A DNA stretch of 64,000 nt from JADFMN01 sp964529975 (GTDB lineage Bacteria > Armatimonadota > Fimbriimonadia > Fimbriimonadales > Fimbriimonadaceae): positions 57,858-121,857 of the forward strand of contig CAZGXW010000001.1 in NCBI GenBank assembly GCA_964529975.1. The letters run 5' to 3'. Both the position numbers and the translations under genes were made by a program. A model generated the notes under the pieces. That model searched no databases and was not told the origin of the DNA. It saw nothing but the letters and a program-made list of their open reading frames with translations. This document shows positions 44,722 through 53,415 of the stretch, in pieces; position 1 is the stretch's first letter, and every line of letters starts with the position of its first letter.

Positions 44722-45309
44722 ATGGGCATGGACATCGCTCAGAAGAAGAAGAGGCGGCGCAGGGCCTGGCTGATCGTCCTTGTCGTGCTCTTGCTGCCCG
44801 TCGTTCTCTTCCCCAAACGGGCGTACTACACCGTAAACGCGTTCGTCGACCTCTACCGCGCAGGCACGATGGACGCGCAGAAGCAGCACAAGTACAGCGC
44901 GACGAGCATGGAGAACTTGAAAGCGCTCTACCAGGCCGTCTCGCTCTACTACGAGAGCGAGGGCGTGATGCCCGAAGCGGCAGGATGGATGGACGCGGCC
45001 AAGACCTACGTCCGTACCGCTGACCTCAAGAAGGGCGAGGAAATGAAGAAGTTCGTGAACCCACGCTTGAGAGAGGGCGAGGGCATCTACGGCTATGCGT
45101 TCAACTCGGCCCTCTCGCTGGCATACCGAGAAGACATCGAAGACCCTGCGACGACCCCGATGATCTTCGAGAGCAAGGACACAAGGTGGAACGCGCACGG
45201 CGAGCCAAGCCTGCTTCAGCCAGACCCAGAACTTGAGGGCGGAAACCAGACTATAACGGCGGACGGCTCTGTCATCGCTTTAAAGGAACTGGTCGAAAAG
45301 GGTCGCTGA
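44722..45309 (+). CDS. Single-pass membrane protein of unknown function
   Basis: A 195-aa protein with a lysine/arginine cluster (KKKRRRRAW), one hydrophobic helix (about 17-34) and a soluble remainder. The layout after the anchor (ENLKALYQAVSLYYESEGVMPEA) and the late DTRWNAHGEPSLLQ...ADGSV segment recall the His...Asp-Gly tails of pseudopilin-like proteins, but no prepilin cleavage site is present. CATAAT lies at 44713-44718. The ATG at 44728 is an equally good start. Function not recognised. Confidence 0.6.
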   Translation: MGMDIAQKKKRRRRAWLIVLVVLLLPVVLFPKRAYYTVNAFVDLYRAGTMDAQKQHKYSATSMENLKALYQAVSLYYESEGVMPEAAGWMDAAKTYVRTADLKKGEEMKKFVNPRLREGEGIYGYAFNSALSLAYREDIEDPATTPMIFESKDTRWNAHGEPSLLQPDPELEGGNQTITADGSVIALKELVEKGR

Positions 45310-45371
45310 CCATCTGCGGGATCGTGGAAAACAGGCCCCGGACCCCCGGCCCCCACTGAGGACCCAAGGGC

Positions 45372-45377
45372 TATACT
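45372..45377 (+). promoter_or_regulatory. Possible -10 box for the E1 gene
   Basis: TATACT in the 124-base gap upstream of the fused E1 gene, giving a leader of about 50 nt with GGAG about 12 nt before the ATG. No -35 consensus is seen. Confidence 0.45.
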
Positions 45378-45433
45378 CCCAGCGACAAGCCCGGCCCTAG
45401 CCAGGCTCAGTTTCAACGGAGAAACCACACCCC

Positions 45434-47401
45434 ATGTCAGCGATCCCGGAGGCCGCCACGTCGACCAAACTTGACTTCCTGCGTCTGATGCTCTTGAGCC
45501 GTGAGGGCGACAGGCGAGAAGGCATTCTGTTGCGCCAGAGCAAAGGCTGGTTCCAGGTCAGCGGCATGGGCCACGAGGCGGTAGGCGCGCTCGCCCTGCA
45601 CCTCAACCAGGACGACTGGATCTATCCGTATTACCGCGACCGCGCCCTGATGCTCGCGCGCGGAATGACGAACTACGAACTGGCGCTCGCCTACCTGGCA
45701 AAGCGCGAGTCGACGAGCGGCGGCAGACAAATGCCGGGCCACTACAGCAGCGCGAAACTCAACGTCATGAGCGTCTGCACGCCCACGGGCGGCGGGCTCA
45801 TCCCGGCCGCAGGCACTGCGTGGGGGATGCAACTGCAAGGCAAGAAGAACGTGGTCATCGCGACGGTCGGCGATGCCGCGAGCAGACAAGGCGAGTTCTT
45901 TGAGGCGTTCGCCTTCGCCGTTCAAGAGAAACTCCCTGTGATCTTCGTGATCGAGGACAACAAGTACGGCATTTCGACCCCGACGGACAAGTTCTTCGCG
46001 CTGAACATCGGCGGGATCATCGCCGAGGACTACGTGGTCAAAGTCGACGCGAGGTACTTCGACAACGTCTATGAAGAGGGTGGCAAGGCCATCGAGAAGG
46101 CGCGGAACGGCGGCGGGCCAACGCTCTTCTGGTTCGACATCGACCGACTCTCCTCGCACACGTCCTCCGACGACCACCGCGTCTACCGCGACCCCAAGGA
46201 CATCGAAGAGATGTTCGAGCGCGATCCTATCGTGCTGCTCCGCGACCAACTCATCCAAGCTGGCGAGCTGACCATGGAGCAGTTCGAGCAGATGCAGACC
46301 GAGGTCGCCAAGCAGGTCGACGAGGACTATCTGCGAGCAGAGAAAGCAGAAGACCCGATCGCCGAAGAGGTCGAACTCCACTGCTGGGGCAAGCCTGAAA
46401 AGGTCGAGAAACCGCCGATCGAGCCTGGACCGATGACGATGGTCGACGCCATCAACAAGACGTTCCACAAGCTGCTAGAGAGCGACCCGAACGTCGTGTT
46501 CTTCGGCGAAGACATCGAGGATCCGAAGGGCGGCGTGTTCAAGATAACGGAAGGGCTCTCGGACACGTACCCCAAGCAAGTGTTCAACTCTCCTCTCGCC
46601 GAGGCGACGATCATCGGAGCGGGTGTCGGAATGGGCTCGTACGGGATGAAGCCCGTCTTTGAGATCCAGTTCATCGACTTCATTTGCCCTGCTTGGAACC
46701 AGATCGTCACCAATCTCTCGTCGACTCGATGGCGCTCTTTTGGCGATTGGAAGACTCCCATGGTTGTTTATGCCCCGTATGGCGCGTATCTACCGGGCGG
46801 GTCGCTTTGGCACAGCCAGGCGAACGAGGGCTGGCTGGCGCACGTGCCAGGCCTGAAGGTAGCGGTCCCTTCGACGCCTCAGGACGCTGCGGGACTGTTC
46901 TGGACGGCGTTTCAGAGCGAAGACCCGGTGTTCATCCTCATTCCGAAGCACATCTTCCGCAAGCGCGTGGACGTGAAGTCGGTCGAGGCCGTTCCGTTCG
47001 GCAAAGCCCGGATCGTACAAGAGGGTTCAGACGTGACTGTGGTCTCCTGGGGCAACACACTGGAACTGGCGGACGAAGCCGCGAAGAGGCTTGCAGGCGA
47101 GGCGTCGGTCGAGATCATCGACATGCGATCGCTTGTGCCGTGCGACTACGAAGCGATCGCTGCGTCTCTGGAGAAGACGGGGCGGCTTGTCGTGATCCAA
47201 GAGGACACCCGTACCTGTGGCTTTGGTCAGTCGATCATCAGCGAGGTCGTGTCCGACCCGGCCAAGTTCAACTTGCTCCTGGCTTCACCACAGTTGGTCT
47301 CGCGGGGAGACGTGCACATCGGCTTCAATCCGATCTATGAGTACGCTGCCCTGCCTTCGACCGACGACGTCGTCCAGGCTATCCGCACCGTGATGGAGTA
47401 G
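45434..47401 (+). CDS. Fused alpha/beta 2-oxoacid dehydrogenase E1
   Basis: A thiamine-diphosphate decarboxylase with both E1 subunits in one chain (655 aa). The alpha part (1-300) has YRDRALMLARGM and the ThDP motif GDAASRQGEFFEAF...EDNKYGIS (146-180). The beta part (about 335-655) has FFGEDIEDPKGG and the MRSLVPCD segment. It is probably 2-oxoisovalerate (branched-chain) or pyruvate dehydrogenase; sequence alone does not settle it. No E2 or E3 gene is adjacent, so the complex must be completed from elsewhere. The next gene follows after 6 bases. Confidence 0.88.
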   Translation: MSAIPEAATSTKLDFLRLMLLSREGDRREGILLRQSKGWFQVSGMGHEAVGALALHLNQDDWIYPYYRDRALMLARGMTNYELALAYLAKRESTSGGRQMPGHYSSAKLNVMSVCTPTGGGLIPAAGTAWGMQLQGKKNVVIATVGDAASRQGEFFEAFAFAVQEKLPVIFVIEDNKYGISTPTDKFFALNIGGIIAEDYVVKVDARYFDNVYEEGGKAIEKARNGGGPTLFWFDIDRLSSHTSSDDHRVYRDPKDIEEMFERDPIVLLRDQLIQAGELTMEQFEQMQTEVAKQVDEDYLRAEKAEDPIAEEVELHCWGKPEKVEKPPIEPGPMTMVDAINKTFHKLLESDPNVVFFGEDIEDPKGGVFKITEGLSDTYPKQVFNSPLAEATIIGAGVGMGSYGMKPVFEIQFIDFICPAWNQIVTNLSSTRWRSFGDWKTPMVVYAPYGAYLPGGSLWHSQANEGWLAHVPGLKVAVPSTPQDAAGLFWTAFQSEDPVFILIPKHIFRKRVDVKSVEAVPFGKARIVQEGSDVTVVSWGNTLELADEAAKRLAGEASVEIIDMRSLVPCDYEAIAASLEKTGRLVVIQEDTRTCGFGQSIISEVVSDPAKFNLLLASPQLVSRGDVHIGFNPIYEYAALPSTDDVVQAIRTVME

Positions 47402-47407
47402 GGCCAG

Positions 47408-47866
47408 GTGGAATCGAACATTCCTGGCGTCGTGTTGCGGCCCGTCCGTCGCTACACGGACACGCGCGGCTGGCTGATGGAACTGTTCCGCGACGACGAA
47501 CTCCCAGATGGTTTCAAGCCTGCGATGGGTTATGTGAGCATGACCAAGCCGGGCGTCGCGAGAGGGCCGCACGAGCATGCGGAGCAGACCGATTGCTTCG
47601 TGTTCCTCGATGGAGAGTACGAACTGTATCTGTGGGAGAACCGGGACGGTAAGGCCGACGCGACCGAGGTCCACAGGGTCGGCGAAGCGAATCCGACGGT
47701 GGCGTTCGTCCCGCCGGGAGTGGTCCACGCCTATCGCAACGTTGGAACCAGGGAGGCATTCGTGCAGAACTTCCCTGACAAACTCTACGCCGGCTGGGGC
47801 CGAAGCGAGCCAGTCGACGAGATCCGCCACGAGGACGAGGAGCGGTCCAAGTTCAGGCTCCCATGA
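47408..47866 (+). CDS. RmlC-like cupin, dTDP-sugar epimerase family
   Basis: A 152-aa single-domain cupin. RRYTDTRGWLMELFRDDE resembles the RmlC N-terminus, and PGVARGPHEH carries the histidine of the active site. VPPGVVHAYRNVG matches the second half. The usual RmlC is about 180 aa, so this is a short relative that may be a 3,5-epimerase or a keto-isomerase. The GTG start follows the E1 gene by 6 nt, and its end overlaps rfbB (ATGA), which fits a dTDP-sugar pathway. Confidence 0.72.
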   Translation: MESNIPGVVLRPVRRYTDTRGWLMELFRDDELPDGFKPAMGYVSMTKPGVARGPHEHAEQTDCFVFLDGEYELYLWENRDGKADATEVHRVGEANPTVAFVPPGVVHAYRNVGTREAFVQNFPDKLYAGWGRSEPVDEIRHEDEERSKFRLP

Positions 47867-48888
47867 GGCTGCTCGTCACGGGTGCTGCGGGCTTCATAGG
47901 CTCCAATTTTGTGCGACTCGTTCAGAGCGAGGCTCCGAACACCTCCACTTGCATCCTCGACGCCCTGAAGTACAGCGGCCGCAAATCCACCCTGGCCGAT
48001 CTGATCGACAAGGGCGCGACGTTCGTGCAGGGGGCCATCGACGACGAAGCGGTCGTCAAGTGGGTCTACGACGACTTCAAGCCGACGCACGTCGTCAACT
48101 TCGCCGCAGAGAGCCACAACGACAGATCGCTCGGTGACCCGTACGGCTTTGCTCGCAGCAACTTCTGGGGCCCGCTCGTGCTTTTCAACGAGGCGCGAGG
48201 GCGAGATATCGATCGCATCGTGCAGGTCTCGACCGACGAAGTCTACGGCTCGATCGACGACGGGCAATTCACCGAGGAGAGCCCGTTCCTTCCCAACTCG
48301 CCCTATTCGGCAGCGAAGGCAGGCGGAGACCTTATGGCGCGCGCGTTCTGGAAAACGTACAACCTCCCTATCACAGTCACACACGGGGGCAACACCTACG
48401 GCCCGTGGCACTATCCAGAGAAACTCATTCCCTTCTTTGTGTCGCGATTGATCGACAAGAAGAAGGTCCCTCTGTACGGTGAAGGCCACCAGGTGCGCGA
48501 ATGGATCCATGTCGAGGACCACGCTCGCGGCGTGTGGACGGCGCTGACCAAGGGCGAGAGCGGTGCCGTCTACAACATCGGCGACGTCAATGAGCATCGC
48601 AACATCGACGTGGTGCAAGTCTTGCTCGACGAACTCGGGCTCGATGAGTCCTACATCAAGCGGATCCCCGATCCGAGGCAAGGAGCGCACGACGCACGAT
48701 ATTCGATGACCACCGACCGCATAAGAGCGCTTGGCTGGTCGCCACAGAGACCGTTCGAGGAGTCCCTGCGCGCGACCGTGCGGTGGTTCCGCGAGAACGA
48801 GCCCTGGTGGCGCGAGATCCAGGCTGACCCCGAGTATCAGAGGTTCATCTCGGCGTTCTATGGCAAGTCGCTGGGCGAAGACTTGTGA
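47863..48888 (+). CDS. rfbB: dTDP-glucose 4,6-dehydratase
   Basis: Makes dTDP-4-keto-6-deoxyglucose (341 aa, extended SDR). The NAD motif TGAAGFIGSNF is at 6-16. The active-site Thr124-Asp125-Glu126 is in STDEVYG, with Tyr148 and Lys152 in YSAAK. The GNTYGPWHYPEKLIP substrate loop is normal. rmlA and rmlD are absent here, so the final sugar (rhamnose or an amino sugar) is open. Confidence 0.92.
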   Translation: MRLLVTGAAGFIGSNFVRLVQSEAPNTSTCILDALKYSGRKSTLADLIDKGATFVQGAIDDEAVVKWVYDDFKPTHVVNFAAESHNDRSLGDPYGFARSNFWGPLVLFNEARGRDIDRIVQVSTDEVYGSIDDGQFTEESPFLPNSPYSAAKAGGDLMARAFWKTYNLPITVTHGGNTYGPWHYPEKLIPFFVSRLIDKKKVPLYGEGHQVREWIHVEDHARGVWTALTKGESGAVYNIGDVNEHRNIDVVQVLLDELGLDESYIKRIPDPRQGAHDARYSMTTDRIRALGWSPQRPFEESLRATVRWFRENEPWWREIQADPEYQRFISAFYGKSLGEDL

Positions 48889-48933
48889 GCGGCTCGCGAG
48901 GACGCTCGCCCTCCCCTCGCGAGTCTGATCAGA

Positions 48934-48939
48934 TATCCT
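48934..48939 (+). promoter_or_regulatory. TANNNT box 7 nt before eno
   Basis: TATCCT, then CTGCCCG, then ATG. No Shine-Dalgarno sequence lies between. Confidence 0.4.
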
Positions 48940-48946
48940 CTGCCCG

Positions 48947-50239
48947 ATGCCATCCATCGTCGACGTAGCCGCACGCGAGATCCTAGACAGCAGGGGCAAC
49001 CCTACGATCGAGGTCGATGTGACCTTGGAGGACGGCTCCTTTGGCCGGGCCGCGGTACCGAGCGGAGCGAGCACAGGCGCGTTCGAGGCCGTAGAACTGC
49101 GCGACGGAGACAAGAAGCGCTACGGGGGCAAAGGCGTCCTCAACGCCGTCGAGCACGTCAACGAGAAGATCGGGCCCGCTGTCCTCGGGTTTGAAGGGCT
49201 CGACCAAGAGGCCCTCGACAGCCTGATGATCGAGATGGACGGCACGCCGAACAAGGCGACGTACGGAGCGAACGCGATCCTAGGCGTCTCCTTAGCGACG
49301 GCAAAGGCGGCCGCAATCTCGAGCGGGCTGCCGCTCTACCGCTACGTCGGCGGCACGGCGGCGCGAGTGCTGCCTGTGCCAATGATGAACGTGCTGAATG
49401 GAGGCAAGCACGCCGATTCCAACGTCGACTTCCAAGAGTTCATGGTGCTGCCCATCGGCGCTGAGTCGTTCACCGAAGCTCTGCGTTGGGGCGCCGAGGT
49501 GTTCCATTCGCTCAAGTCCGTATTGAAGGGCAAGGGACTTGCCACGGGGGTCGGCGACGAAGGCGGGTTCGCCCCCAACCTTGAGTCGCAAGACCACGCG
49601 TTCGACTATCTTATCGAAGCGACGCAGAAGGCCGGATATGAACCGGGCAAGGATATGTGGCTCGGCATCGACGCGGCAGCGACGGAGTTCTTCGAGAAAG
49701 GCAACTATGTCTACAAGAGCGGCGAGAAGAAGTCCGGCGCGAAGCAGGTCGAGTACCTCGCTTCCCTTGTTGAGAAGTACCCGATCATTTCGATCGAGGA
49801 CGGGTGCAGCGAAGACGATTGGGACACCTGGAAGGCGTTGACGGACGCGGTCGGCGACCGGGTCCAGATCGTCGGGGACGACCTCTTTGTCACGAACATC
49901 GAGCGACTTTCGCGCGGCATCGATTCCGACACGGCGAACTCGATCTTGATCAAGGTCAACCAGATCGGCACTTTGACAGAGACCCTGGCTGCCGTCGACA
50001 TGGCCACACGCAGCGGCTATACCAGCGTGATGTCGCACCGAAGCGGCGAGACTGAGGACGCGACGATCTCCCACCTTGCCGTCGCCACCAACTGCGGCCA
50101 GATAAAGACCGGCGCGCCTTCGCGCACGGACCGTGTGGCCAAGTACAACGAACTCCTGAGGATCGAAGAGATGCTCGGTTCATCCGCCGTTTACGCCGGC
50201 GCCTCGGGGTTCGGCGGATTGGCTGGACGACTGGCCTAA
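48947..50239 (+). CDS. eno: Enolase
   Basis: Converts 2-phosphoglycerate to phosphoenolpyruvate in glycolysis (430 aa). AREILDSRGNPTIEVDV is near the start. The metal and catalytic motifs GDEGGFAPN, SIEDGCSEDDW, GDDLFVTN and the late SHRSGETEDATISHLA are intact. It is a single gene followed by a strong hairpin. Confidence 0.97.
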   Translation: MPSIVDVAAREILDSRGNPTIEVDVTLEDGSFGRAAVPSGASTGAFEAVELRDGDKKRYGGKGVLNAVEHVNEKIGPAVLGFEGLDQEALDSLMIEMDGTPNKATYGANAILGVSLATAKAAAISSGLPLYRYVGGTAARVLPVPMMNVLNGGKHADSNVDFQEFMVLPIGAESFTEALRWGAEVFHSLKSVLKGKGLATGVGDEGGFAPNLESQDHAFDYLIEATQKAGYEPGKDMWLGIDAAATEFFEKGNYVYKSGEKKSGAKQVEYLASLVEKYPIISIEDGCSEDDWDTWKALTDAVGDRVQIVGDDLFVTNIERLSRGIDSDTANSILIKVNQIGTLTETLAAVDMATRSGYTSVMSHRSGETEDATISHLAVATNCGQIKTGAPSRTDRVAKYNELLRIEEMLGSSAVYAGASGFGGLAGRLA

Positions 50240-50245
50240 TGACAA

Positions 50246-50276
50246 GGCCGGGCAGACCCGTCAGGTCTGCCCGGCC
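50246..50276. terminator. Hairpin between eno and the DinB-like gene
   Basis: A perfect 13-bp stem (GGCCGGGCAGACC and its complement) around a CGTCA loop, directly after the eno stop and 11 bases from the convergent gene's stop. No U-tract follows on either side, so if it terminates it does so as a bidirectional GC hairpin. Confidence 0.75.
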
Positions 50277-50287
50277 AAGAGCCGCGC

Positions 50288-50761
50288 TCAGGCGATCGAG
50301 GCGACTTCCGTCGCCAAGTAGCAGGACAGTTGCTCTAGGTGATACATGTCGTGTTCGAGGATGTTCACCATGTAGGCCTCGATCGTGATCTCACCCATAG
50401 ACTGGTGGATGAACTTCTTTTTCCAGTCGACCTCGTTCAGGCCACGCAGATAGTCGATGGTTGTGCCACGGCGAGACTCGAAGACCTCGGCCTCGTGGAA
50501 CACGTCCTTGTCGCCGTAGTGGTGGGCGCGAGCGCGCTCAGACGGGTCTTCGACGGTTCCAGGAGAACCGGGGCGGAGGTTCGCGATCCTAATGCGGTCA
50601 AGGATCACTTGCTCCCAATCGGCCAGGTGGCCGATGACTTCTCGGGGGGTGAAACGGTCGGGTTCAGAGCGGTCGTCAAGCCTGGACTTGGGAAAAACGC
50701 GAAGGAGCCTCTCTACGATCTTCGGGCTCGAGGAGAGTGCTGAAAGGAGGTCGTCCCGCAT
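50288..50761 (-). CDS. DinB-like superfamily protein
   Basis: A 157-aa four-helix protein of the DinB/YfiT type. The three metal-ligand histidines are likely in IGHLADWE (near residue 45) and in LEHDMYHLEQL (near residue 140). Family members bind a divalent metal, and some act as thiol-dependent S-transferases. The specific role is unknown. TAATCT lies 6 nt before the ATG. Confidence 0.8.
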   Translation of the reverse strand: MRDDLLSALSSSPKIVERLLRVFPKSRLDDRSEPDRFTPREVIGHLADWEQVILDRIRIANLRPGSPGTVEDPSERARAHHYGDKDVFHEAEVFESRRGTTIDYLRGLNEVDWKKKFIHQSMGEITIEAYMVNILEHDMYHLEQLSCYLATEVASIA

Positions 50762-50767
50762 GGGTTT

Positions 50768-50773
50768 AGATTA
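50768..50773 (-). promoter_or_regulatory. TANNNT box 6 nt before the DinB-like gene
   Basis: TAATCT, then AAACCC, then ATG on the minus strand; nothing resembling a ribosome binding site. Confidence 0.45.
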
Positions 50774-50856
50774 CACCGTTTCGGTTGTTTTGGGGAGATC
50801 AAGATCGGCTTTTTTTCCAGGTCCATGGCTTCCCGGTCGTCGCAGGCCCCAGGGGA

Positions 50857-50862
50857 TATGCT
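50857..50862 (+). promoter_or_regulatory. TANNNT box 7 nt before the superoxide dismutase gene
   Basis: TATGCT, then AGGCGGC, then ATG at 50870. This supports 50870 over the in-frame ATGs at 50825 and 50858. Confidence 0.35.
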
Positions 50863-50869
50863 AGGCGGC

Positions 50870-51469
50870 ATGGAACCCAAGTTAGTGACCGTGCCCGAGG
50901 CTCTTCCGGAAAAGGTCTATTCGACCGAGCGGGTCGGCATCAGCAAGGCCACCCACGACGCCCACCTGGGTCTTTGGAAGGGGTACGCGAACAAGACCAA
51001 CGAGATCCGTGGACTCCTGGCCAAAGGCGCGGGCGAAGGCGCCAACCAGATCTTCAGCACGATGCGGGCCCTAAAGGTGAACTACGCGTTCGCCTACGGC
51101 GGATACATCAACCACAGCGTGTACTTCAACACGATCGGAGGATCGGGCGGCCCTGCCACGGGAGCCGTCGCCGATTTGATCAAGGCCTCCTATGGCTCGT
51201 TCGAAGCCTGGCTAGAGGACTGGAAGGCGACCGGAATGGCGGGCCGAGGCTGGGCATTCCTCGCCTATGACCACGAGGAGAAGCGCGTGCACAACTACAT
51301 CGGCGATAGCCAGGACACTTGGCCGACCTGGAACAACACGCTCCTGCTGGCGATGGACGTCTATGAGCACGCTTACTACCTGGACTTCCAGTCGGCGCGC
51401 GCGAAGTACATCGACGCTTATGTCCAGGTGATCGACTGGGACGCGGTGAACGCCCGGGTACCGAAGTAA
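50870..51469 (+). CDS. Divergent Fe/Mn superoxide dismutase
   Basis: A 199-aa protein with the Fe/Mn-SOD layout. Three metal ligands are clear: His82 (GGYINHSVYF), Asp163 and His167 (DVYEHAYYLDF). The first ligand would be His32 in THDAHLGLWKGY, but the usual HHxKHH region is rewritten: the gatekeeper His and Lys become Trp and Leu. The AWLEDWKATG and VIDWDAVNAR segments are normal. It is either a functional but unusual SOD or a relative with another redox role. A hairpin follows. Confidence 0.8.
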   Translation: MEPKLVTVPEALPEKVYSTERVGISKATHDAHLGLWKGYANKTNEIRGLLAKGAGEGANQIFSTMRALKVNYAFAYGGYINHSVYFNTIGGSGGPATGAVADLIKASYGSFEAWLEDWKATGMAGRGWAFLAYDHEEKRVHNYIGDSQDTWPTWNNTLLLAMDVYEHAYYLDFQSARAKYIDAYVQVIDWDAVNARVPK

Positions 51470-51479
51470 GAACTCACTA

Positions 51480-51509
51480 GGGAGGGTGCCGACGGAGCGG
51501 CACCCTCCC
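51480..51509 (+). terminator. Hairpin after the superoxide dismutase gene
   Basis: A perfect 12-bp GC-rich stem (GGGAGGGTGCCG paired with CGGCACCCTCCC) with a 6-base loop, 10 bases after the stop. As with eno there is no U-tract. Confidence 0.7.
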
Positions 51510-51537
51510 GGCTTCAACCACAATCTTGAAATCATCC

Positions 51538-52290
51538 ATGGAAGGCAGGGTCGAAATCGTCTGCGTCAATGCGGGGGACAAGTTCCCCGACCTCTACGTC
51601 CAGCGGCTTTACAACATGCTCGGGCGCAAGTTCTCGCTCCCCTTTCGACTGACGTGCTTCACCGATCGCAAGCGCGACGTCACAAGCGAGGTCGAGCAGA
51701 TCGACATCAATGCTTTTGCCGCCAAAGGACCGTTCAACAAAGTCTTGCTCTACAACCAGGACGTGATGCCTTACAACGAGGCGCTGTTCATGGACATCAC
51801 ACTCGTGATCAAAGAGGAGTTAAGCGGGTACGTCGCATACGCGAAGGGACTCAACAAGGACCTCGTCGCGATCCGCGACTGGCGGCGGCCCGTGATGAAC
51901 TCGTGCTTCCAATGGATCACCAAGAACGAAACGCTCAAGGCGGTGTGGGACGTGTACGACAGCGACCAGTATCCAGAGTTCCGCACCAAAGGCGACCAGT
52001 TCTTCACGTACAGCACGATCCAAGCGCTCGGCCTGGAGGACAAACTTGGCTACTTCCCAGACGGCGAGATCCAGTCCTATAAGGTCTTGCGCGAGGCCAA
52101 TCGCGAGTCAAAGGAGAAGTTCCAAGGACTCTGGGCCAAGACGAAGGTCATCAAGTTCCACGGCATGCCCCGCCAGCACGAGGTGATCAACCCGCTCATG
52201 CAACTCTGGGTGACGACGCTCAGGTACCCGCAATACGCATTCAAAGACTATGCGTTCCTGGTGAAGGAGATCAAAGCGTGGTGGAGGTGA
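51538..52290 (+). CDS. GT-A type glycosyltransferase-like protein
   Basis: A 250-aa protein opening RVEIVCVNAGDKFPDLYVQRL and CFTDRKRDV, like cytosolic nucleotide-diphospho-sugar transferases. The metal DxD equivalent may be MDITLV near residue 85, which is weak. The late IKFHGMPRQHEV resembles the C-terminal histidine motif of such proteins. No close family is recognised. The ATG at 51538 was preferred to the TTG at 51526. It stands alone after a terminator. Confidence 0.55.
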   Translation: MEGRVEIVCVNAGDKFPDLYVQRLYNMLGRKFSLPFRLTCFTDRKRDVTSEVEQIDINAFAAKGPFNKVLLYNQDVMPYNEALFMDITLVIKEELSGYVAYAKGLNKDLVAIRDWRRPVMNSCFQWITKNETLKAVWDVYDSDQYPEFRTKGDQFFTYSTIQALGLEDKLGYFPDGEIQSYKVLREANRESKEKFQGLWAKTKVIKFHGMPRQHEVINPLMQLWVTTLRYPQYAFKDYAFLVKEIKAWWR

Positions 52291-52296
52291 GAGAAG

Positions 52297-52354
52297 CAGT
52301 GGGTGGAGCATCCATGCTCCGTCCTCCGTTACCACCAGTCCCTGGTGCCCACTG
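52297..52354. other. Branched inverted-repeat element between convergent genes
   Basis: CAGTGGG (52297-52303) pairs with CCCACTG (52348-52354), enclosing two more hairpins: GGAGCATCCATGCTCC (52305-52320) and CACCAGTCCCTGGTG (52333-52347). Drawn as RNA it is a three-way junction. It lies in the 131-base gap between the GT-A gene and a minus-strand GT4 gene; a terminator or a small structured RNA is possible. Confidence 0.45.
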
Positions 52355-52421
52355 TCATTAGGTTAGACGACCGGGGGCGGGGATTGGCACCGGTCATGGG
52401 CCCGTTTGTCCACAATTGGGC

Positions 52422-53411
52422 CTATTTCAGGTTCAACGCTTGGGTGTAAATCGCCTTGAGGGACTCGGCGGTCCTTGCGATGTCGAAAGACGCCAGACAG
52501 TGGTGCCTCCCGGCCCTGCCGACCTCCTGGACCAACTCTCGTTTGAAGCACAGGTGGTTGAGGAGGTCGAGAAGTTCCTCGTCCGTCTCAAAGTAGAAGG
52601 CCGTGCGGTGGTCGTCGGCCAGTTCGGCGAGGCCACCGGTTCTTCTCAGTGCAACAGGGGTCCCTTGCAACATCGCCTCGATGGCCGTGTAAGAGTGCCC
52701 TGCGACCGTCGATGGCACGATGACCATGTCTGCGGCAGCGATCGCCGTCTGCTGCGAGAATGGCTCGGAGGTCACAACGGTCCGCTCGTTCGCAATCTGC
52801 CTGAGATGGGATTCAAGTTCGCCCTGACCCGTGATGTAGAGCCTAGCAAAGTGCGGAAGAGCGGTTGTCACGTGGATGGCGGTATCGATCGAGTGTTCCT
52901 TGCAGAACCTGCCAGAGACGACGAGCAGGAATGCGTCTTCGAACACGCCAAGCATGGCGCGCGCCTCTTTCTTGTCCAAGACCCGGCGGCCTGTGGGCAG
53001 TCCTGGCCTTACGACCTCTAGCCTCCGGGCACCCGCAGCTTCGAGTTGCATGTGGACGGCTTGCGAACTGCAGGCTCCCGCCCTCGCGTCGTTAAGCCGC
53101 TCGATCAGTTGGGGGTGGACGGACTTCGGCATGTCGTGGGCCGTGTAGACCCAGCGTTGGTTGCCAAAGGCCGCGCTGCAGGCCCACGCGGCTCGATAGC
53201 CGAACGCGTGGACGAGGTCAAAGCCCTGCGCCGCCGCTCGGACCCGCTTGCTCGTTTCGCGGTCTATCTTTCCGCCGGTCTCATTGGGGATCCAGTCATC
53301 GGCGTCGTCGACGACGAGTTCGACCCCGACCCGATCGAGCGCCTCGACGAGCAGGCTGGTCAATGTGGCGACGCCACCAAACCTCTGGCGGCGCAGGGCG
53401 ACGACGCGCAA
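52422..53411 (-). CDS. GT4-like glycosyltransferase
   Basis: A 329-aa GT-B enzyme. VVALRRQRFGGVATLTSLLVEAL carries the N-terminal glycine loop split over residues 3-25. YTAHDMPKSVHP, VSGRFCKEHSIDTAI and the donor-site EAMLQGTPVALRRTGG follow in order. The TTG at 53411 is preferred: GAGGTAG lies about 8 nt upstream and the MoxR stop 4 nt upstream. The open frame to 53453 only shadows moxR. Confidence 0.8.
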   Translation of the reverse strand: MRVVALRRQRFGGVATLTSLLVEALDRVGVELVVDDADDWIPNETGGKIDRETSKRVRAAAQGFDLVHAFGYRAAWACSAAFGNQRWVYTAHDMPKSVHPQLIERLNDARAGACSSQAVHMQLEAAGARRLEVVRPGLPTGRRVLDKKEARAMLGVFEDAFLLVVSGRFCKEHSIDTAIHVTTALPHFARLYITGQGELESHLRQIANERTVVTSEPFSQQTAIAAADMVIVPSTVAGHSYTAIEAMLQGTPVALRRTGGLAELADDHRTAFYFETDEELLDLLNHLCFKRELVQEVGRAGRHHCLASFDIARTAESLKAIYTQALNLK

Positions 53412-53415
53412 GCGG

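Noticed and set aside
44722..45309. Type IV pseudopilin
   Set aside because: The late His...Asp-Gly pattern is suggestive, but the prepilin cleavage motif is missing and the helix is preceded by a basic cluster.
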